Assembly: GCF_003387375.1 (NCBI RefSeq) | Contig: NZ_QUNG01000003.1 | Span: forward strand, 1-64,000 | Direction of reading: 5' to 3' | Origin: Marinomonas pollencensis | Lineage (GTDB): Bacteria; Pseudomonadota; Gammaproteobacteria; Pseudomonadales; Marinomonadaceae | Length of the DNA stretch: 64,000 bases | Shown here: positions 38,860 to 48,805 of the stretch, piece by piece | How positions within the stretch are numbered: the stretch's first letter is position 1 | Layout of the letters: every line of letters begins with the position of its first letter | Notes under the pieces: model-generated | What the model was told of the DNA's origin: nothing | Database searches by the model: none | Seen by the model: only the letters and a program-made list of their open reading frames with translations | Made by a program: the position numbers and the translations under genes

Positions 38860-39279
38860 TCACACTCGACTATTCACCAAAGTGCCTTTTACATCACTTA
38901 GCTCACTAATAATATCATCGATTCGCTCTGACATTTTCAAAAAATCTTCTGTGGGAATTTGACGCACTACATCACCAGAAGATTGATCGACAACTTTCAC
39001 AATGTTTCTGCCGCCATCTTCTGTGGTTTCAAATGACAGACGAACATTTAATTGAGCCATTTTACTATTCATGCTCTCCACTTGGCTTGGTTCAAGCTCG
39101 GGAGAAACACTTTGACTTTGCGGTTTATCAGTACCGACTCTATTGGTATCGGACAAGGCTTGGACAACTTTAGACTCAAGTTGCTTTCGTGCAGTAAATT
39201 CATTCGAAGTATGTTGCTCTGGCCTAAGAGACATACTGTGTAAAGCTTGTTTAGAAAGATCGCTAGAACTAATTGACAT
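38860..39279 (-). CDS. flaG: FlaG family flagellar protein
   Basis: A 139-residue protein. The C-terminal half (NVRLSFETTEDGGRNIVKVVDQSSGDVVRQIPTEDFLKMSE) is the FlaG domain, which affects filament length in other bacteria; the N-terminal half is polar and low in conservation. It lies after the first flagellin gene, from which it is separated by a hairpin terminator, and 41 bases before fliD. Confidence 0.9.
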   Translation of the reverse strand: MSISSSDLSKQALHSMSLRPEQHTSNEFTARKQLESKVVQALSDTNRVGTDKPQSQSVSPELEPSQVESMNSKMAQLNVRLSFETTEDGGRNIVKVVDQSSGDVVRQIPTEDFLKMSERIDDIISELSDVKGTLVNSRV

Positions 39280-39293
39280 ACCTCAGGTCCTCT

Positions 39294-39328
39294 AAAAACA
39301 GACAAAGCTGAGGCATTGCCCCAGCTTT
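39294..39328 (-). terminator. terminator downstream of first flagellin gene
   Basis: An 11-base stem (arms 39304-39314 and 39318-39328, one G-T pair) with a three-base loop, followed on the minus strand by GTCTGTTTTT. It lies between the flagellin and flaG. flaG, fliD and fliS have no clear promoter of their own, so partial read-through is likely. Confidence 0.75.
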
Positions 39329-39355
39329 TAGCTATGTAAGACTATCTCGAAAGGA

Positions 39356-40237
39356 CTATCTCAATAAAGACAACGCGGTTTGAGGACGTTGGTTTGCTTG
39401 TGACAGGATCGACGAGCTAGCTTGCTGCAAAATCTGTGCACTGGTTAGTGCGGCAGTTTCTTGAGCAAAGTCCGCGTCTTTCACTCGAGAACGAGCGGCA
39501 GATACGTTTTCTGTAATATTACTAAGGTTATTAATAGTAGAGCCAAAACGGTTTTGTACCGCACCTAGCTCAGCACGCTTAGAGTCCACGGCAGAGATCA
39601 TAGAATCAAGAACACCGATCATACTCTGAGCATTCGCCATAGACGTGATGGACGCTGTAGATATACTTACTTGAGAAGAAGCTTGGCTAGACAAACCAGA
39701 CATAGTGAAACCACCGTTACCGGCAAAATCAATAGATCCATTCGCACCCGCGTCTTTCATATTAAAACTGATGGTTTGATTAGAGTCTGCACCAACTTGG
39801 AAGACACCATCATAAGTACCGTCTAGCAAGTTACGACCACCAAAAGTAGTGTCCGATGCAACACGGTTGATTTCTTCAGATAATTGAGACATTTCTTGCT
39901 GCAAGGCAGAGCGATCTTCGTCTGTATTAGACCCGTTCGCAGACTGCAAAGACAAAGTACGCATACGCTGAAGCATATTTGTCGTTTCGTCCAATGCACC
40001 TTCAGCCGTTTGAGCCAAAGAAATACCATCGTTGGCGTTACGTACAGATTGATTCAAACCATTAACCTGAGAGGTTAAACGATCGGAAATTTGCAAACCT
40101 GCAGCATCGTCAGCAGCACTGTTGATTCGACTACCAGAAGACAATCGCTGGAAAGCTGTGTCTAACGTTTTCCCTGAATTCATCAATTGACGCTGAGCGT
40201 TAAGAGATGAGGCATTCGTGTTTACATAAAGAGCCAT
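39356..40237 (-). CDS. fliC: flagellin (copy 1)
   Basis: A 293-residue flagellin with conserved D0/D1 ends ([17 protein letters not shown] and the C-terminal [19 protein letters not shown]) and a short, Ser/Gly-rich central part of about 60 residues, the likely surface and glycosylation target of Maf. It is very similar to copy 2 across its whole length. A sigma-28 promoter lies 52 bases upstream, with GGAGG before the ATG. Confidence 0.95.
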   Translation of the reverse strand: MALYVNTNASSLNAQRQLMNSGKTLDTAFQRLSSGSRINSAADDAAGLQISDRLTSQVNGLNQSVRNANDGISLAQTAEGALDETTNMLQRMRTLSLQSANGSNTDEDRSALQQEMSQLSEEINRVASDTTFGGRNLLDGTYDGVFQVGADSNQTISFNMKDAGANGSIDFAGNGGFTMSGLSSQASSQVSISTASITSMANAQSMIGVLDSMISAVDSKRAELGAVQNRFGSTINNLSNITENVSAARSRVKDADFAQETAALTSAQILQQASSSILSQANQRPQTALSLLR

Positions 40238-40288
40238 ATAGCCTCCAAAGATTTCAGAAATCCTGCAAAAAAGCAGTACTCGTCCTTG

Positions 40289-40315
40289 ATATCGACGGAG
40301 CTTTATAAAACTTTA
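40289..40315 (-). promoter_or_regulatory. sigma-28 (FliA) promoter of flagellin copy 1
   Basis: On the minus strand TAAAGTTT, 11 bases, then GTCGATAT. The -35 half is perfect against TAAAGTTT-N11-GCCGATAA; the -10 half has two mismatches. Confidence 0.85.
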
Positions 40316-40459
40316 GCAATTTATGGCAATTATTTACCTAATAGCGGCAAAAATGATCCCACCACAAGGTAATTTCATTCCTAAGACATTGAAAAACATC
40401 ACTTTTATTTTGTTTATAAACATCTAAACAAATGTGTATTTTGGGTAAATTTCAGGCAT

Positions 40460-40491
40460 AAAAAAGCCAGATGACAATATTCCCACCTGGC
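40460..40491 (-). terminator. terminator downstream of second flagellin gene
   Basis: On the minus strand GCCAGGTG pairs with CATCTGGC (one G-U pair) and is followed by six T residues. With the 95-base trailer before it, it ends the transcript of flagellin copy 2 upstream of the copy 1 promoter, so the two flagellins are separate units. Confidence 0.82.
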
Positions 40492-40585
40492 CAAAAGCCA
40501 CTTCTAGGAGAGAGAAGTAGCCTGCTTCGAAAAATTCGAAACAACAAAGTAAGCGGCACCTATAGTACCGCCCTTATAAATGTAA

Positions 40586-41473
40586 TTAATTACCCAATAA
40601 TGACAACGCTGTTTGTGGTCGTTGATTGGCTTGCGCAAGCATACTACTGCTGGCTTGCTGAAGAATTTGTGCACTGGTTAGTGACGCGGTTTCTTCTGCA
40701 AAATCTGCATCTTTGATTCGAGAGCGCGCCGCGGAAACGTTCTCTGTGATATTGCTCAAGTTATTAATGGTTGAGCTAAAACGGTTTTGTACCGCACCTA
40801 ATTCTGCTCGCTTGGTGTCTACAGCAGAAATCATGGTATCCAATACAGAAATCATACTTTGTGCATTGGCCATACTAGAAACTGACGCCAATGTTTCAGA
40901 TACTTGAGGGGTAACAGCACCGGCAGACAAGCCAGACATGGTAAAACCACCATTACCTGCAAAATCAATCGAATTAGCGGCGCCACCAGACTGCATGGTA
41001 AAACTAATCGTCTGATTTGCATCAGCACCCACCTGAAACACACCTTCATAAGTACCGTCTAGCAAGTTACGACCACCAAAAGTGGTTGTATCTGCGACTC
41101 GGTTAACCTCTTTAGATAATTGAGCCATTTCTTGCTGAAGCGCGGCTCTATCTTCGTCTGTGTTTGAACCATTGGCGGACTGAATAGACAAAGTACGCAT
41201 ACGCTGCAACATGTTAGTCGTTTCGTCCAACGCACCCTCTGCAGTTTGCGCAAGAGAAATACCATCGTTAGCATTTCGCACTGACTGATTTAACCCGTTA
41301 ACCTGAGAAGTCAGTCGATCACTGATTTGCAAGCCGGCGGCATCATCTGCTGCACTGTTGATTCGGTGGCCAGAAGACAAACGCTGAAAAGCTGTATCTA
41401 GTGTTTTTCCTGACTGCATCAATTGACGCTGAGCATTTAATGAAGACGTGTTGGTATTTACATATAAAGCCAT
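40586..41473 (-). CDS. fliC: flagellin (copy 2)
   Basis: A 295-residue flagellin paralogue, nearly identical to copy 1 in the N-terminal 160 residues and the C-terminal 85 residues. The differences cluster in the middle, where this copy reads [11 protein letters not shown] and [23 protein letters not shown] precedes ATG 41473. A consensus sigma-28 promoter lies 84 bases upstream and a terminator follows, giving a monocistronic late gene, probably the stronger of the two. Confidence 0.95.
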   Translation of the reverse strand: MALYVNTNTSSLNAQRQLMQSGKTLDTAFQRLSSGHRINSAADDAAGLQISDRLTSQVNGLNQSVRNANDGISLAQTAEGALDETTNMLQRMRTLSIQSANGSNTDEDRAALQQEMAQLSKEVNRVADTTTFGGRNLLDGTYEGVFQVGADANQTISFTMQSGGAANSIDFAGNGGFTMSGLSAGAVTPQVSETLASVSSMANAQSMISVLDTMISAVDTKRAELGAVQNRFSSTINNLSNITENVSAARSRIKDADFAEETASLTSAQILQQASSSMLAQANQRPQTALSLLGN

Positions 41474-41556
41474 TTGTTTCTCTCCTAAACATTAAAATCT
41501 CGACCAACAACCGTTTGATTTAATTAGTTATTTGATTGTTTGCCTGTATGATTTAG

Positions 41557-41583
41557 TTATCGGCAAGAGCGTTGGCACCTTTA
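41557..41583 (-). promoter_or_regulatory. sigma-28 (FliA) promoter of flagellin copy 2
   Basis: On the minus strand TAAAGGTG, 11 bases, GCCGATAA. The -10 element is an exact consensus match. Confidence 0.9.
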
Positions 41584-41647
41584 GCTTTTTTTTAATCTTT
41601 TTTAAGTTTTTTTTACGCAAGCCAAGGTGCAACGAGATAAATATAAA

Positions 41648-41672
41648 AGGAGAGAGCCAGTTATCACTGGCT
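41648..41672 (-). terminator. weak hairpin after HD-GYP gene
   Basis: On the minus strand AGCCAGT pairs exactly with ACTGGCT around GATA (41655-41672), followed by CTCTCTCCTTTTA. A short stem with a poor T tract, 5 bases past the stop codon of the HD-GYP gene. Confidence 0.55.
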
Positions 41673-41676
41673 AGGG

Positions 41677-43239
41677 TTAAATCAGATGGTTAATGAATTG
41701 CAAGCCGAATTTTTGCGCATCGACTTCACCTACTACTTCAACGCTGGTACCAGGCTTAGATAGATCGATATCAGTAGAAGCAATGAAGGTCTTATTATTC
41801 ACACTATAAACCTGTCGCACGAGCGCCGGCTGAAAATCATGGCTTAGAGTGAGCACAAAACCAACTCGACCATTTGACAAAGACACACAAGAGCCCACTG
41901 GAATCCTACCAATACTTTTTAGAAATACAGCCAACAAGTTTTTATCAAACGCCAAGCCAGCTTCTTTAATAAGCTGTCGTCTGGCTCGCACTGGCCCCAT
42001 GGACTTTTGATGAACTTGCTCAGAAGTCAGGGCGTCATAAGCATCTATAATGGCCGCTATCTTGCCATAAATAGAAATCTCTTTCCCCACTTTCCCTTTA
42101 GGATAACCCGCTCCATCTACTCGCTCATGGTGATCCAATAACATATGATAGATAACCTTAGATATGTTATTTGAGCGCCTCACGATTTGCTCACCTAACT
42201 GAATATGTTTGCGAAACAAATCAAATTCACCATCAGTCATTCTGGTTGTTTTATTAATCATCGCAGTGGGTAAGCGAAAACGCCCCAGATCAAACAATAA
42301 AGCCCCCAATGCAATCACATCAACATAAGCCTCTGATAGCTTCATAGAGCGAGCAAAGTGAATACCTAACACAGCCATTCCCATCGCATGTTGTGCAATA
42401 TAAGCTGAAGCATCCTTCAAATGGCGAATCGCCATTAAAGCGTGAGGGTTTCTTGAATAGGACTCAATAAGGCGAGAACAAAATTGCGCTAGACCATCAA
42501 TATCGAGCTGGTTACCTTGCTTAAAACGCTCTACTTGCTCAAGCAATAGTGAGTGACCATCTTCAAATAGGCGAAACGCAGTGACCACTTCATCATTAAA
42601 ACCAGTCGGCTCAATGTTTGATCGTTTCGTTATTCCTTTATCGGACTGAGCAATGCTAGGCTCGCGGGTCGCCTTGGGCTCTGGTGTCGCGAGCGGCTTC
42701 GCCTCCACTTTAGGAACACGTTTTCTCCCCTCTCGATCAGGCTCAATAGACTCCAACCTAGCCTTATACGAAAGAATATATTCTCGCGTATTATCGTTTA
42801 ACTCCTGTCGAAAATAGCGAAATAAATTGCCGCCTTTAATCGACTTTTCACGCCACTCTTTAGACGACAATCCTTCATGAAGTTTTTTGAGACTACGAAC
42901 AGATTTGCCTGTCGCAATGGAAAAGCACAACATTAAGAAACGCTCTTGAGCGTCATACAATCGATCCTGCCGACTATTTAACAACTGATCGTCATTAAAA
43001 TAAGGATCAAAAGGAAGCATTTTACTTTCTAGAACAGGGCGAACTTCATCAAGTGCTAATTGCCGCAGAACCACACTCACTATGCGTTCTTTACGTCCAT
43101 GTTCAAGAATCAATTTTTTAGCACGTTTATGGTTAACAACCGCATTTTTTATCTTAAAAATATCGAGTATTTCATCGATATCAAAATATCCAGCACCGAT
43201 TTCAGCCCCAAAGCATGACTCTATCTGAAATGATGTCAT
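41677..43239 (-). CDS. HD-GYP domain protein with degenerate HD motif
   Basis: A 520-residue protein. Residues 1-165 are an unrecognised helical region, about 166-215 a charged linker, and about 280-440 an HD-GYP c-di-GMP phosphodiesterase domain. The domain keeps H284, D317, H345, H370-H371, D399 and the GYP loop (DGAGYP, 375-380), but the key HD motif reads FD (F316) and the following GK reads GR, so metal binding and catalysis are doubtful. A C-terminal segment of about 80 residues follows. It starts 25 bases after flgL and belongs to the flgKL transcript, so a motility-linked c-di-GMP role is plausible. Confidence 0.85.
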   Translation of the reverse strand: MTSFQIESCFGAEIGAGYFDIDEILDIFKIKNAVVNHKRAKKLILEHGRKERIVSVVLRQLALDEVRPVLESKMLPFDPYFNDDQLLNSRQDRLYDAQERFLMLCFSIATGKSVRSLKKLHEGLSSKEWREKSIKGGNLFRYFRQELNDNTREYILSYKARLESIEPDREGRKRVPKVEAKPLATPEPKATREPSIAQSDKGITKRSNIEPTGFNDEVVTAFRLFEDGHSLLLEQVERFKQGNQLDIDGLAQFCSRLIESYSRNPHALMAIRHLKDASAYIAQHAMGMAVLGIHFARSMKLSEAYVDVIALGALLFDLGRFRLPTAMINKTTRMTDGEFDLFRKHIQLGEQIVRRSNNISKVIYHMLLDHHERVDGAGYPKGKVGKEISIYGKIAAIIDAYDALTSEQVHQKSMGPVRARRQLIKEAGLAFDKNLLAVFLKSIGRIPVGSCVSLSNGRVGFVLTLSHDFQPALVRQVYSVNNKTFIASTDIDLSKPGTSVEVVGEVDAQKFGLQFINHLI

Positions 43240-43264
43240 TTCCGATTACCTTGAGTGATTGAGA

Positions 43265-44557
43265 TCAAATTTTATTAAACAAAGATAAATTACTGACCCG
43301 AGAGAACAGCTTTTGTGAAGAAGTAAGGGCGGATTCAGCCATCGACAACTCTGTCGCGGCCGCCCCCATATCCAATCCAGCAACCCTATCTTGGGCCATA
43401 ATATTTGACAACTGATTAGCCGAACTAAAATCGCCTCGCTCAGATAATGTGTTTAAACGAGCACCGACTGAAGAACGGCCTTCTCCAATTGACGCTTGAG
43501 TATTCACAACACTGACTTGGGCATCATGAAGGGCTGCATCTTTTTCATCCGATGTTGCATTCTTATCACGCAACACCGCAATAGCATCTTTTAATTGGTT
43601 CAGAACATTGTCACGTTTCGGCGGATTTAGCGAAACTTCTATTGCTGCACCAGGTGCCCCCTTAATAACAAAAGACATACCATTGATTATAAGCGGTTGA
43701 TTCGGTTCATACACACCAGAGGCGACAAGATTACCAGTAGAGTCCATCAATGAATACTCGCCCGGCGGACCAGAATAAAAAGGCACTTTCTCTCCGTCTT
43801 CTGGCGGTAACTGTGCTTCGGCCTGAGCGTCAGCAGCAGCACCTAACGGAGTAGTCGTCAAAACAAAATTATTCGCGACACCACTGGTGGCACTGTAGTT
43901 GTCACTTAAAAAAGCATCAAAGTCGCCTTCATCATGCACCTTGGCACTTAAAGAGACGTTTCCCGCTAACAAGGTTGCGGTAAAGTTATTCCGCGTCCAT
44001 ACATCCTGAAACAACTGTTTACCGGTATCATTAATAGGAATTTTTCTATTTTCTGATATCTGAGCAAACTTTTGCCCTTCATTACCAGTCCAATCATAGC
44101 GACCATCTGGACGCAGTGTAAAAGCGGGACTACTAATGTCTGTACCCGCAAAAATGTAACTGCCATCGGCGCTCTTTGAATTCATCAAATCCGCCATAGA
44201 GTCGACCATTTTCGAAATCTGTTCGGTAATAGCATTTAAGTCATCTTGAGTATTTGCAGTATTTTCTGCTTGAATGAACAAGGTTCGAGCATCATCTAGG
44301 AAGCCATTTAAACTGTCTAAAGCCACCTCTTCATACTCAAGATGGCTTTTCGCCATCTTCATATTACCGTCGTACTGCTTTAATTGACTTGAGCTGTTTT
44401 CATACTGCAGCACCTGGCCGGTACCAACCGGGTTATCGCTAGGCTTAACAATACTCGTCTGTTCAGAGATTTTCTTATTAATATCCATATAGCGATCATT
44501 TGCTTTTGAGATCGCTTGGCTAGATTGCCCATAAATTAAGTTATTAGTGACTCTCAT
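43265..44557 (-). CDS. flgL: flagellar hook-filament junction protein FlgL
   Basis: A 430-residue hook-associated protein 3. The flagellin-like ends RVTNNLIYGQSSQAISKANDRYMDI and NIMAQDRVAGLDMGAAATELSMAESALTSSQKLFSRVSNLSLF are conserved, with a middle domain of about 200 residues between. It joins the FlgK ring to the filament. It starts 4 bases after the flgK stop and is followed by the HD-GYP gene. Confidence 0.94.
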   Translation of the reverse strand: MRVTNNLIYGQSSQAISKANDRYMDINKKISEQTSIVKPSDNPVGTGQVLQYENSSSQLKQYDGNMKMAKSHLEYEEVALDSLNGFLDDARTLFIQAENTANTQDDLNAITEQISKMVDSMADLMNSKSADGSYIFAGTDISSPAFTLRPDGRYDWTGNEGQKFAQISENRKIPINDTGKQLFQDVWTRNNFTATLLAGNVSLSAKVHDEGDFDAFLSDNYSATSGVANNFVLTTTPLGAAADAQAEAQLPPEDGEKVPFYSGPPGEYSLMDSTGNLVASGVYEPNQPLIINGMSFVIKGAPGAAIEVSLNPPKRDNVLNQLKDAIAVLRDKNATSDEKDAALHDAQVSVVNTQASIGEGRSSVGARLNTLSERGDFSSANQLSNIMAQDRVAGLDMGAAATELSMAESALTSSQKLFSRVSNLSLFNKI

Positions 44558-44561
44558 AAGC

Positions 44562-46538
44562 TTACCTCACAGCCCCTAGCAGTGCATCAAAGGTGGTTCT
44601 CGCCGCCGTAATAACTTGTGCAGCTGCAGAGTAGGACTGTTGATATTTCAATAAATTCACTGCTTCTTCATCTAAACTCACACTGGATACTTCATCACGC
44701 CTAGCAATACTTTGATTCATTACCACTTCACTAGACTGGCGATTAGTCTCTAATGCAGCACTTTTGCTACCAACCGAGGTAACCATGTCAGAAAAGGCTT
44801 CTGCCAGTGTTGTCTTCCCTGATACAAGAGATTGGTTTTGTAAGTTCGCTAACTGCAGACCATTAAAGTTATCTGCCGAGCCGAGATCCCCCATACTCAT
44901 GCTAAATTCATCGCCCGCCTTAGGGGAAGATGAGATGGACACATCAAAACCTGCCTCTTCAGCCAGCCCCGCTTGGGCCAGCAAATCCTTGAAATCTTGG
45001 GCATCATTCACAGAAGAAAGGACGTTACCTTGCTCATCACGCACTTCATATGCATTGTCTGATGTGAAATAAATGCTGTGTGGGGCGACAGGATAAAGCT
45101 CACCATTCACTGAAAAAGCCGAACTGCTTGGGTCTGTATTTGTTACCGAGGTTAAACTCAAGCTGGCATCAGATAAGTTATTGGGGTTCGTCGTCACCCC
45201 TAGAGGAGCACTTAAAGCAATATCATCGCCATTTTTAGCCGCGATAGAGATGGCTGAAGCCGCACCGTCGGTAGGCGAAAAACGATAGGTATCATGCAGT
45301 TCGTAATCGTTTAAATCACCAAGATGAACACTCACCCCTAAACCATCCAAGTGGTAATCACCATTTTTATCCGCCTGTGCTGTAGTCAGGTCTAGTAAGG
45401 TGGATTTTGGGCTTGCTTTTCCATCCAAATCAAACACTTTAATGGTGAATTGGTTATCATCGGTTTTCGCCAACTCATAGCTACCAAGCGCAACATCAGC
45501 AGATTTTCCCGCGCTAACATGCACAGCGATATCATTCGCCTCACCCTTGTTTTCCGCGTCAGCATAAACTTTAATATCACCTATCTTAAACAGGTCATTA
45601 CCAAAAGCGCCAGCCGCATCCAATCCCAAACCATTCTGTTGATTCATCGCATCAGCAATAGAGATAGCGTTCAAGCCTAACTCTCTATCACTCTTTTCAG
45701 CGAATTCTGTCTGATAATCCATTAACGCACCGATAGACCCACCAAGGTGTTCTGTCTTTGCTGCCACTTGGTATTTACCAAAATCAATAAAGAGCTTTTT
45801 CTGACTAGGGTTATTAACATCAGGCACCGCTTTTAACACTGTCGCCGTTTTATCCATAACCAAAGGCTGACCACTACCAAGATGTACGGTCATTACTCCA
45901 TTATCCGCATACTGTACTTTTACATTCACATAACTGGCGATTTCTTTGGCTAATAATTCCTGCTGATCTCGCAACTCGTTAGCAGGAGAGGTGGAACCCG
46001 TTTCTTCTTGCAGTATTTGGCTATTCAGATGAGCGACTTGACGAGTCAGATTATTCAACTCACCTAGTGAGGTTTGCGTTTGCTTATCCGCAATGGTTTT
46101 TTGCTCTCCGACTAGCTTTGACAAGGTATGATAATGTTCAGTTAGGTCTTTCAAGCTAGAATGCGCTAACTCTCGAAGCGATGAGGAGGTCGGGTCGTTA
46201 TTCACCTCATGTAAGGATTTAAACGCCTTGTTAAGATAGTTGTTTAACGACACGCTATTTTCACCTAACAAGCCATCTGCGGTAGACATCATAGAGTGAT
46301 AGGTGTCGTAGTAAGCATGGGAAGAGGTGTCTGTTCTTACCTGATCATTAACAAACTTGTCTACAATACGCGAGGTATCTTGAATACGTACTGCGCCAGT
46401 TGGCGAACTGACCGTGGCAGTTTTTTGGCGGCTATAGCCTTCCGTATCCACATTGGCGGTATTTTGACCAGTCGTATTGATACGAGCATTACTACTCTGT
46501 AATCCCGACAAACCAATTGAATATAAACCAGAGCCCAT
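44562..46538 (-). CDS. flgK: flagellar hook-associated protein FlgK
   Basis: A 658-residue hook-associated protein 1. The N-terminal SGLQSSNARINTTGQNTANVDTEGYSRQ is the rod/hook/HAP signature and the C-terminal VNLLKYQQSYSAAAQVITAARTTFDALLGAVR the HAP tail. The length is greater than in E. coli (about 550), because of a larger central domain. A sigma-28 promoter lies 44 bases upstream, so flgK-flgL-HD-GYP form a late operon. Confidence 0.95.
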   Translation of the reverse strand: MGSGLYSIGLSGLQSSNARINTTGQNTANVDTEGYSRQKTATVSSPTGAVRIQDTSRIVDKFVNDQVRTDTSSHAYYDTYHSMMSTADGLLGENSVSLNNYLNKAFKSLHEVNNDPTSSSLRELAHSSLKDLTEHYHTLSKLVGEQKTIADKQTQTSLGELNNLTRQVAHLNSQILQEETGSTSPANELRDQQELLAKEIASYVNVKVQYADNGVMTVHLGSGQPLVMDKTATVLKAVPDVNNPSQKKLFIDFGKYQVAAKTEHLGGSIGALMDYQTEFAEKSDRELGLNAISIADAMNQQNGLGLDAAGAFGNDLFKIGDIKVYADAENKGEANDIAVHVSAGKSADVALGSYELAKTDDNQFTIKVFDLDGKASPKSTLLDLTTAQADKNGDYHLDGLGVSVHLGDLNDYELHDTYRFSPTDGAASAISIAAKNGDDIALSAPLGVTTNPNNLSDASLSLTSVTNTDPSSSAFSVNGELYPVAPHSIYFTSDNAYEVRDEQGNVLSSVNDAQDFKDLLAQAGLAEEAGFDVSISSSPKAGDEFSMSMGDLGSADNFNGLQLANLQNQSLVSGKTTLAEAFSDMVTSVGSKSAALETNRQSSEVVMNQSIARRDEVSSVSLDEEAVNLLKYQQSYSAAAQVITAARTTFDALLGAVR

Positions 46539-46581
46539 CGCTCACACCTCTAGAACATGAAAAAGCATTTTACGTAATAAA

Positions 46582-46608
46582 CTATCGGCAAGCTCTGCAA
46601 GAACTTTA
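46582..46608 (-). promoter_or_regulatory. sigma-28 (FliA) promoter of flgKL
   Basis: On the minus strand TAAAGTTC, 11 bases, GCCGATAG: one mismatch in each half relative to TAAAGTTT-N11-GCCGATAA. It lies in the 98-base flgJ-flgK gap. Confidence 0.9.
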
Positions 46609-46636
46609 CCAAACCATGAAAAACAACATCTGTACG

Positions 46637-47641
46637 TTATAGAGACTCAAACCACTTGCTGGACAGAATATGGTTAATTTTATCAGAGTACTTAGGGTCC
46701 GTTGCGTACCCTCCTTTTTGCAAAGAGGCGGCAAAACTTGACGCATCCTTGCCGGCTTGCAAAGCTTCTTTATAACGATCACTGGTGGTCAAAAAATCAG
46801 CGTAGTCATTAAAGCTTTGCGAAAAAGAGTCGTACGCTCGAAACGCCGCTTTCTCCTGCTTTGCAATGCCATCTCGATATTCCAAGGTATTCACAACGGC
46901 TCGATCACCTTGCCAGCGGCTGTCTGCTTTAATACCAAAAAGATTAAAGCTCGCGCTGCCGTCTTCTTTGGCAATGGGGTATTTTCCCCAGCCAGTTTCT
47001 AGGGCAGCTTGCGCTAAGATAGCCTTAGGATTAACGCCCAGCTTTTCAGCCGCCTCTTGTGCATGTGGCCATAACGTTTGGACAAATGATTCTGGTGAAT
47101 CAAACGCCACAGAACGAGCAGATGGCTTTACTTCAGCAGCCACACCAGCAACAGGGGTAGCGCCAGACAAATTATCTTTAGCCGCTTCCAAAGACGTTTT
47201 TTCCGCCATTTCTTTTTGCACCGCTTGCACAAATTCCGTTGATGCTTTTTGCGCTAAGGCCTGGACTCTGACTAAATCTTGGTTAGATATACGCGTTAAT
47301 AAATCCGTATCATCATGGCTTGAGGCGGCAGCACTACCTTTTCCCTCATATTGCCTTATTAACGCCTCGGAAATGCCAATTCCACCCGATCTCGCGAGTG
47401 TCTGAGACATTTGAGAATCCATCATATCTTGATATTGTTTTGTTTGAGCACTAGAAAAAAGGCCACTGCCAATTGACTCGTTACTGGCTCGCATATTTTT
47501 AAGCAGCATATTAATAAAGATGGACTCAAACTGCTGAGCAACGTCTTTTAATGCTGTTTCAGGGTCTTTTTGCGCCTTTGTCTTTAGCGCCGACAAGGCC
47601 GAAAAATTACCGAAAAAATCATCAGAGGAAACTGCTTTCAT
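46637..47641 (-). CDS. flgJ: flagellar peptidoglycan hydrolase FlgJ
   Basis: A 334-residue two-domain protein. Residues about 20-110 are the rod-binding domain (FESIFINMLLKNMRASNESIGSGLF), about 110-180 a linker, and the rest a glucosaminidase-type muramidase (ILAQAALETGWGKYP with the catalytic Glu, NLFGIKAD). It opens the wall for the rod and helps cap it. It follows flgI after 8 bases. Confidence 0.94.
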   Translation of the reverse strand: MKAVSSDDFFGNFSALSALKTKAQKDPETALKDVAQQFESIFINMLLKNMRASNESIGSGLFSSAQTKQYQDMMDSQMSQTLARSGGIGISEALIRQYEGKGSAAASSHDDTDLLTRISNQDLVRVQALAQKASTEFVQAVQKEMAEKTSLEAAKDNLSGATPVAGVAAEVKPSARSVAFDSPESFVQTLWPHAQEAAEKLGVNPKAILAQAALETGWGKYPIAKEDGSASFNLFGIKADSRWQGDRAVVNTLEYRDGIAKQEKAAFRAYDSFSQSFNDYADFLTTSDRYKEALQAGKDASSFAASLQKGGYATDPKYSDKINHILSSKWFESL

Positions 47642-47649
47642 ATACTCGC

Positions 47650-48741
47650 CTATATCACCACAAAGTCGGCGTTGATCGCGCCCGCTTCTTTTAGGCCTTC
47701 TAAAATAGCCATCACATCACCAGGAGCCGCCCCCACTTGATTCACTGCTCGTACAATATCATTCAATGAGGTACCCGGATCAAAGACAAACATATGACCG
47801 CTATTCTTATCGACCTGAACATTGTTGTTGCGAGGCGATAATATCGTCTCACCACCAGTAAGTGTGCCGTCTTGCCCAGGGACCGGAGGAGCCTGATTAA
47901 TCGTGACGGTTAAACTACCATGGGTTATCGCCGCCGGAGACACTTTTACATGCTGACCAATGACGATCGTGCCGGTTCGAGAGTTAATCACAATACGCGC
48001 CCTTTCTTCCCCCACTTCCACATCTAAATTTTCCAAGATAGACAAGAAAGTAACACGCTGACTTGAATCACGAGGCGCGGTAACCCGAATTGAGGTGGCA
48101 TCTAAGGTACGCGCCACTCCAGGCCCTAATAAACCATTAATTTTATCCGTTACTTGTTTTGCCGTCGTAAAGTCAGGTCGATTTAAATTAAAGGTCAGCG
48201 TATCGCCATTATCAAAACTGTTAGGCACAGAGCGCTCGACACTTGCCCCATTAGGAATTAAGCCCACGGTAGGAATACTTAATGACGAACGAGAACCATC
48301 GGCACCATCAACCCCTAATCCACCGACCACCAAATTACCTTGCGCCACTGCATAAACCTGACCATCTGCCCCCTTTAACGTGGACAACAAGAGGGTGCCA
48401 CCACGTAAAGAAGCAGCATTACCAATGGACGAAGCCGTAATATCGATTTTTTGACCTGGTTTTGAGAAGGGTGGCAAGGTCGCCGTTAAAGAAACCGCCG
48501 CAACATTTTTAGAGGTTGCTGTTACCCCAGCTGGTAAAGTCACACCAAATCGAGACAACATGCTAGCAAAACTCTGATTGGTAAACGGTGTACTGTCCCC
48601 TGTGCCATTCAAGCCTATTACCAAGCCATAACCAAACAACTGGTTATCCCTTACCCCTTGAACACTGGCAATGTCTTTTAAACGCTCTGCTTGCACCCCA
48701 AAAGAGAGAAGCAAGGTTAAGATTAATGTTATTTGTTTCAT
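47650..48741 (-). CDS. flgI: flagellar P-ring protein FlgI
   Basis: A 363-residue periplasmic protein with a signal peptide ([18 protein letters not shown]), then [30 protein letters not shown] and the C-terminal [28 protein letters not shown], all standard for FlgI. The start is placed at ATG 48741, because the upstream 17 codons would spoil the signal peptide. It builds the P ring around the rod. Confidence 0.95.
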   Translation of the reverse strand: MKQITLILTLLLSFGVQAERLKDIASVQGVRDNQLFGYGLVIGLNGTGDSTPFTNQSFASMLSRFGVTLPAGVTATSKNVAAVSLTATLPPFSKPGQKIDITASSIGNAASLRGGTLLLSTLKGADGQVYAVAQGNLVVGGLGVDGADGSRSSLSIPTVGLIPNGASVERSVPNSFDNGDTLTFNLNRPDFTTAKQVTDKINGLLGPGVARTLDATSIRVTAPRDSSQRVTFLSILENLDVEVGEERARIVINSRTGTIVIGQHVKVSPAAITHGSLTVTINQAPPVPGQDGTLTGGETILSPRNNNVQVDKNSGHMFVFDPGTSLNDIVRAVNQVGAAPGDVMAILEGLKEAGAINADFVVI

Positions 48742-48805
48742 CTTTATCACCCATGTTAAGGCAACAGGCCAAAACGATATGTTAGCGTGCAACTATGCCG
48801 CTAGA

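Noticed and set aside
39356-41473. long direct repeats as a possible mobile element
   Set aside because: The repeats are two flagellin genes; no transposase, terminal repeats or target duplication.
41571-41588. sigma-54-like TTGGCAC...GC on the plus strand
   Set aside because: GG to GC spacing is not 10 bases, the site overlaps a perfect sigma-28 promoter on the other strand, and no plus-strand gene follows.
46866-47405. 179-codon open frame on the plus strand
   Set aside because: Lies fully antisense to flgJ, has no ribosome binding site and no recognisable motif; a shadow of the real gene.
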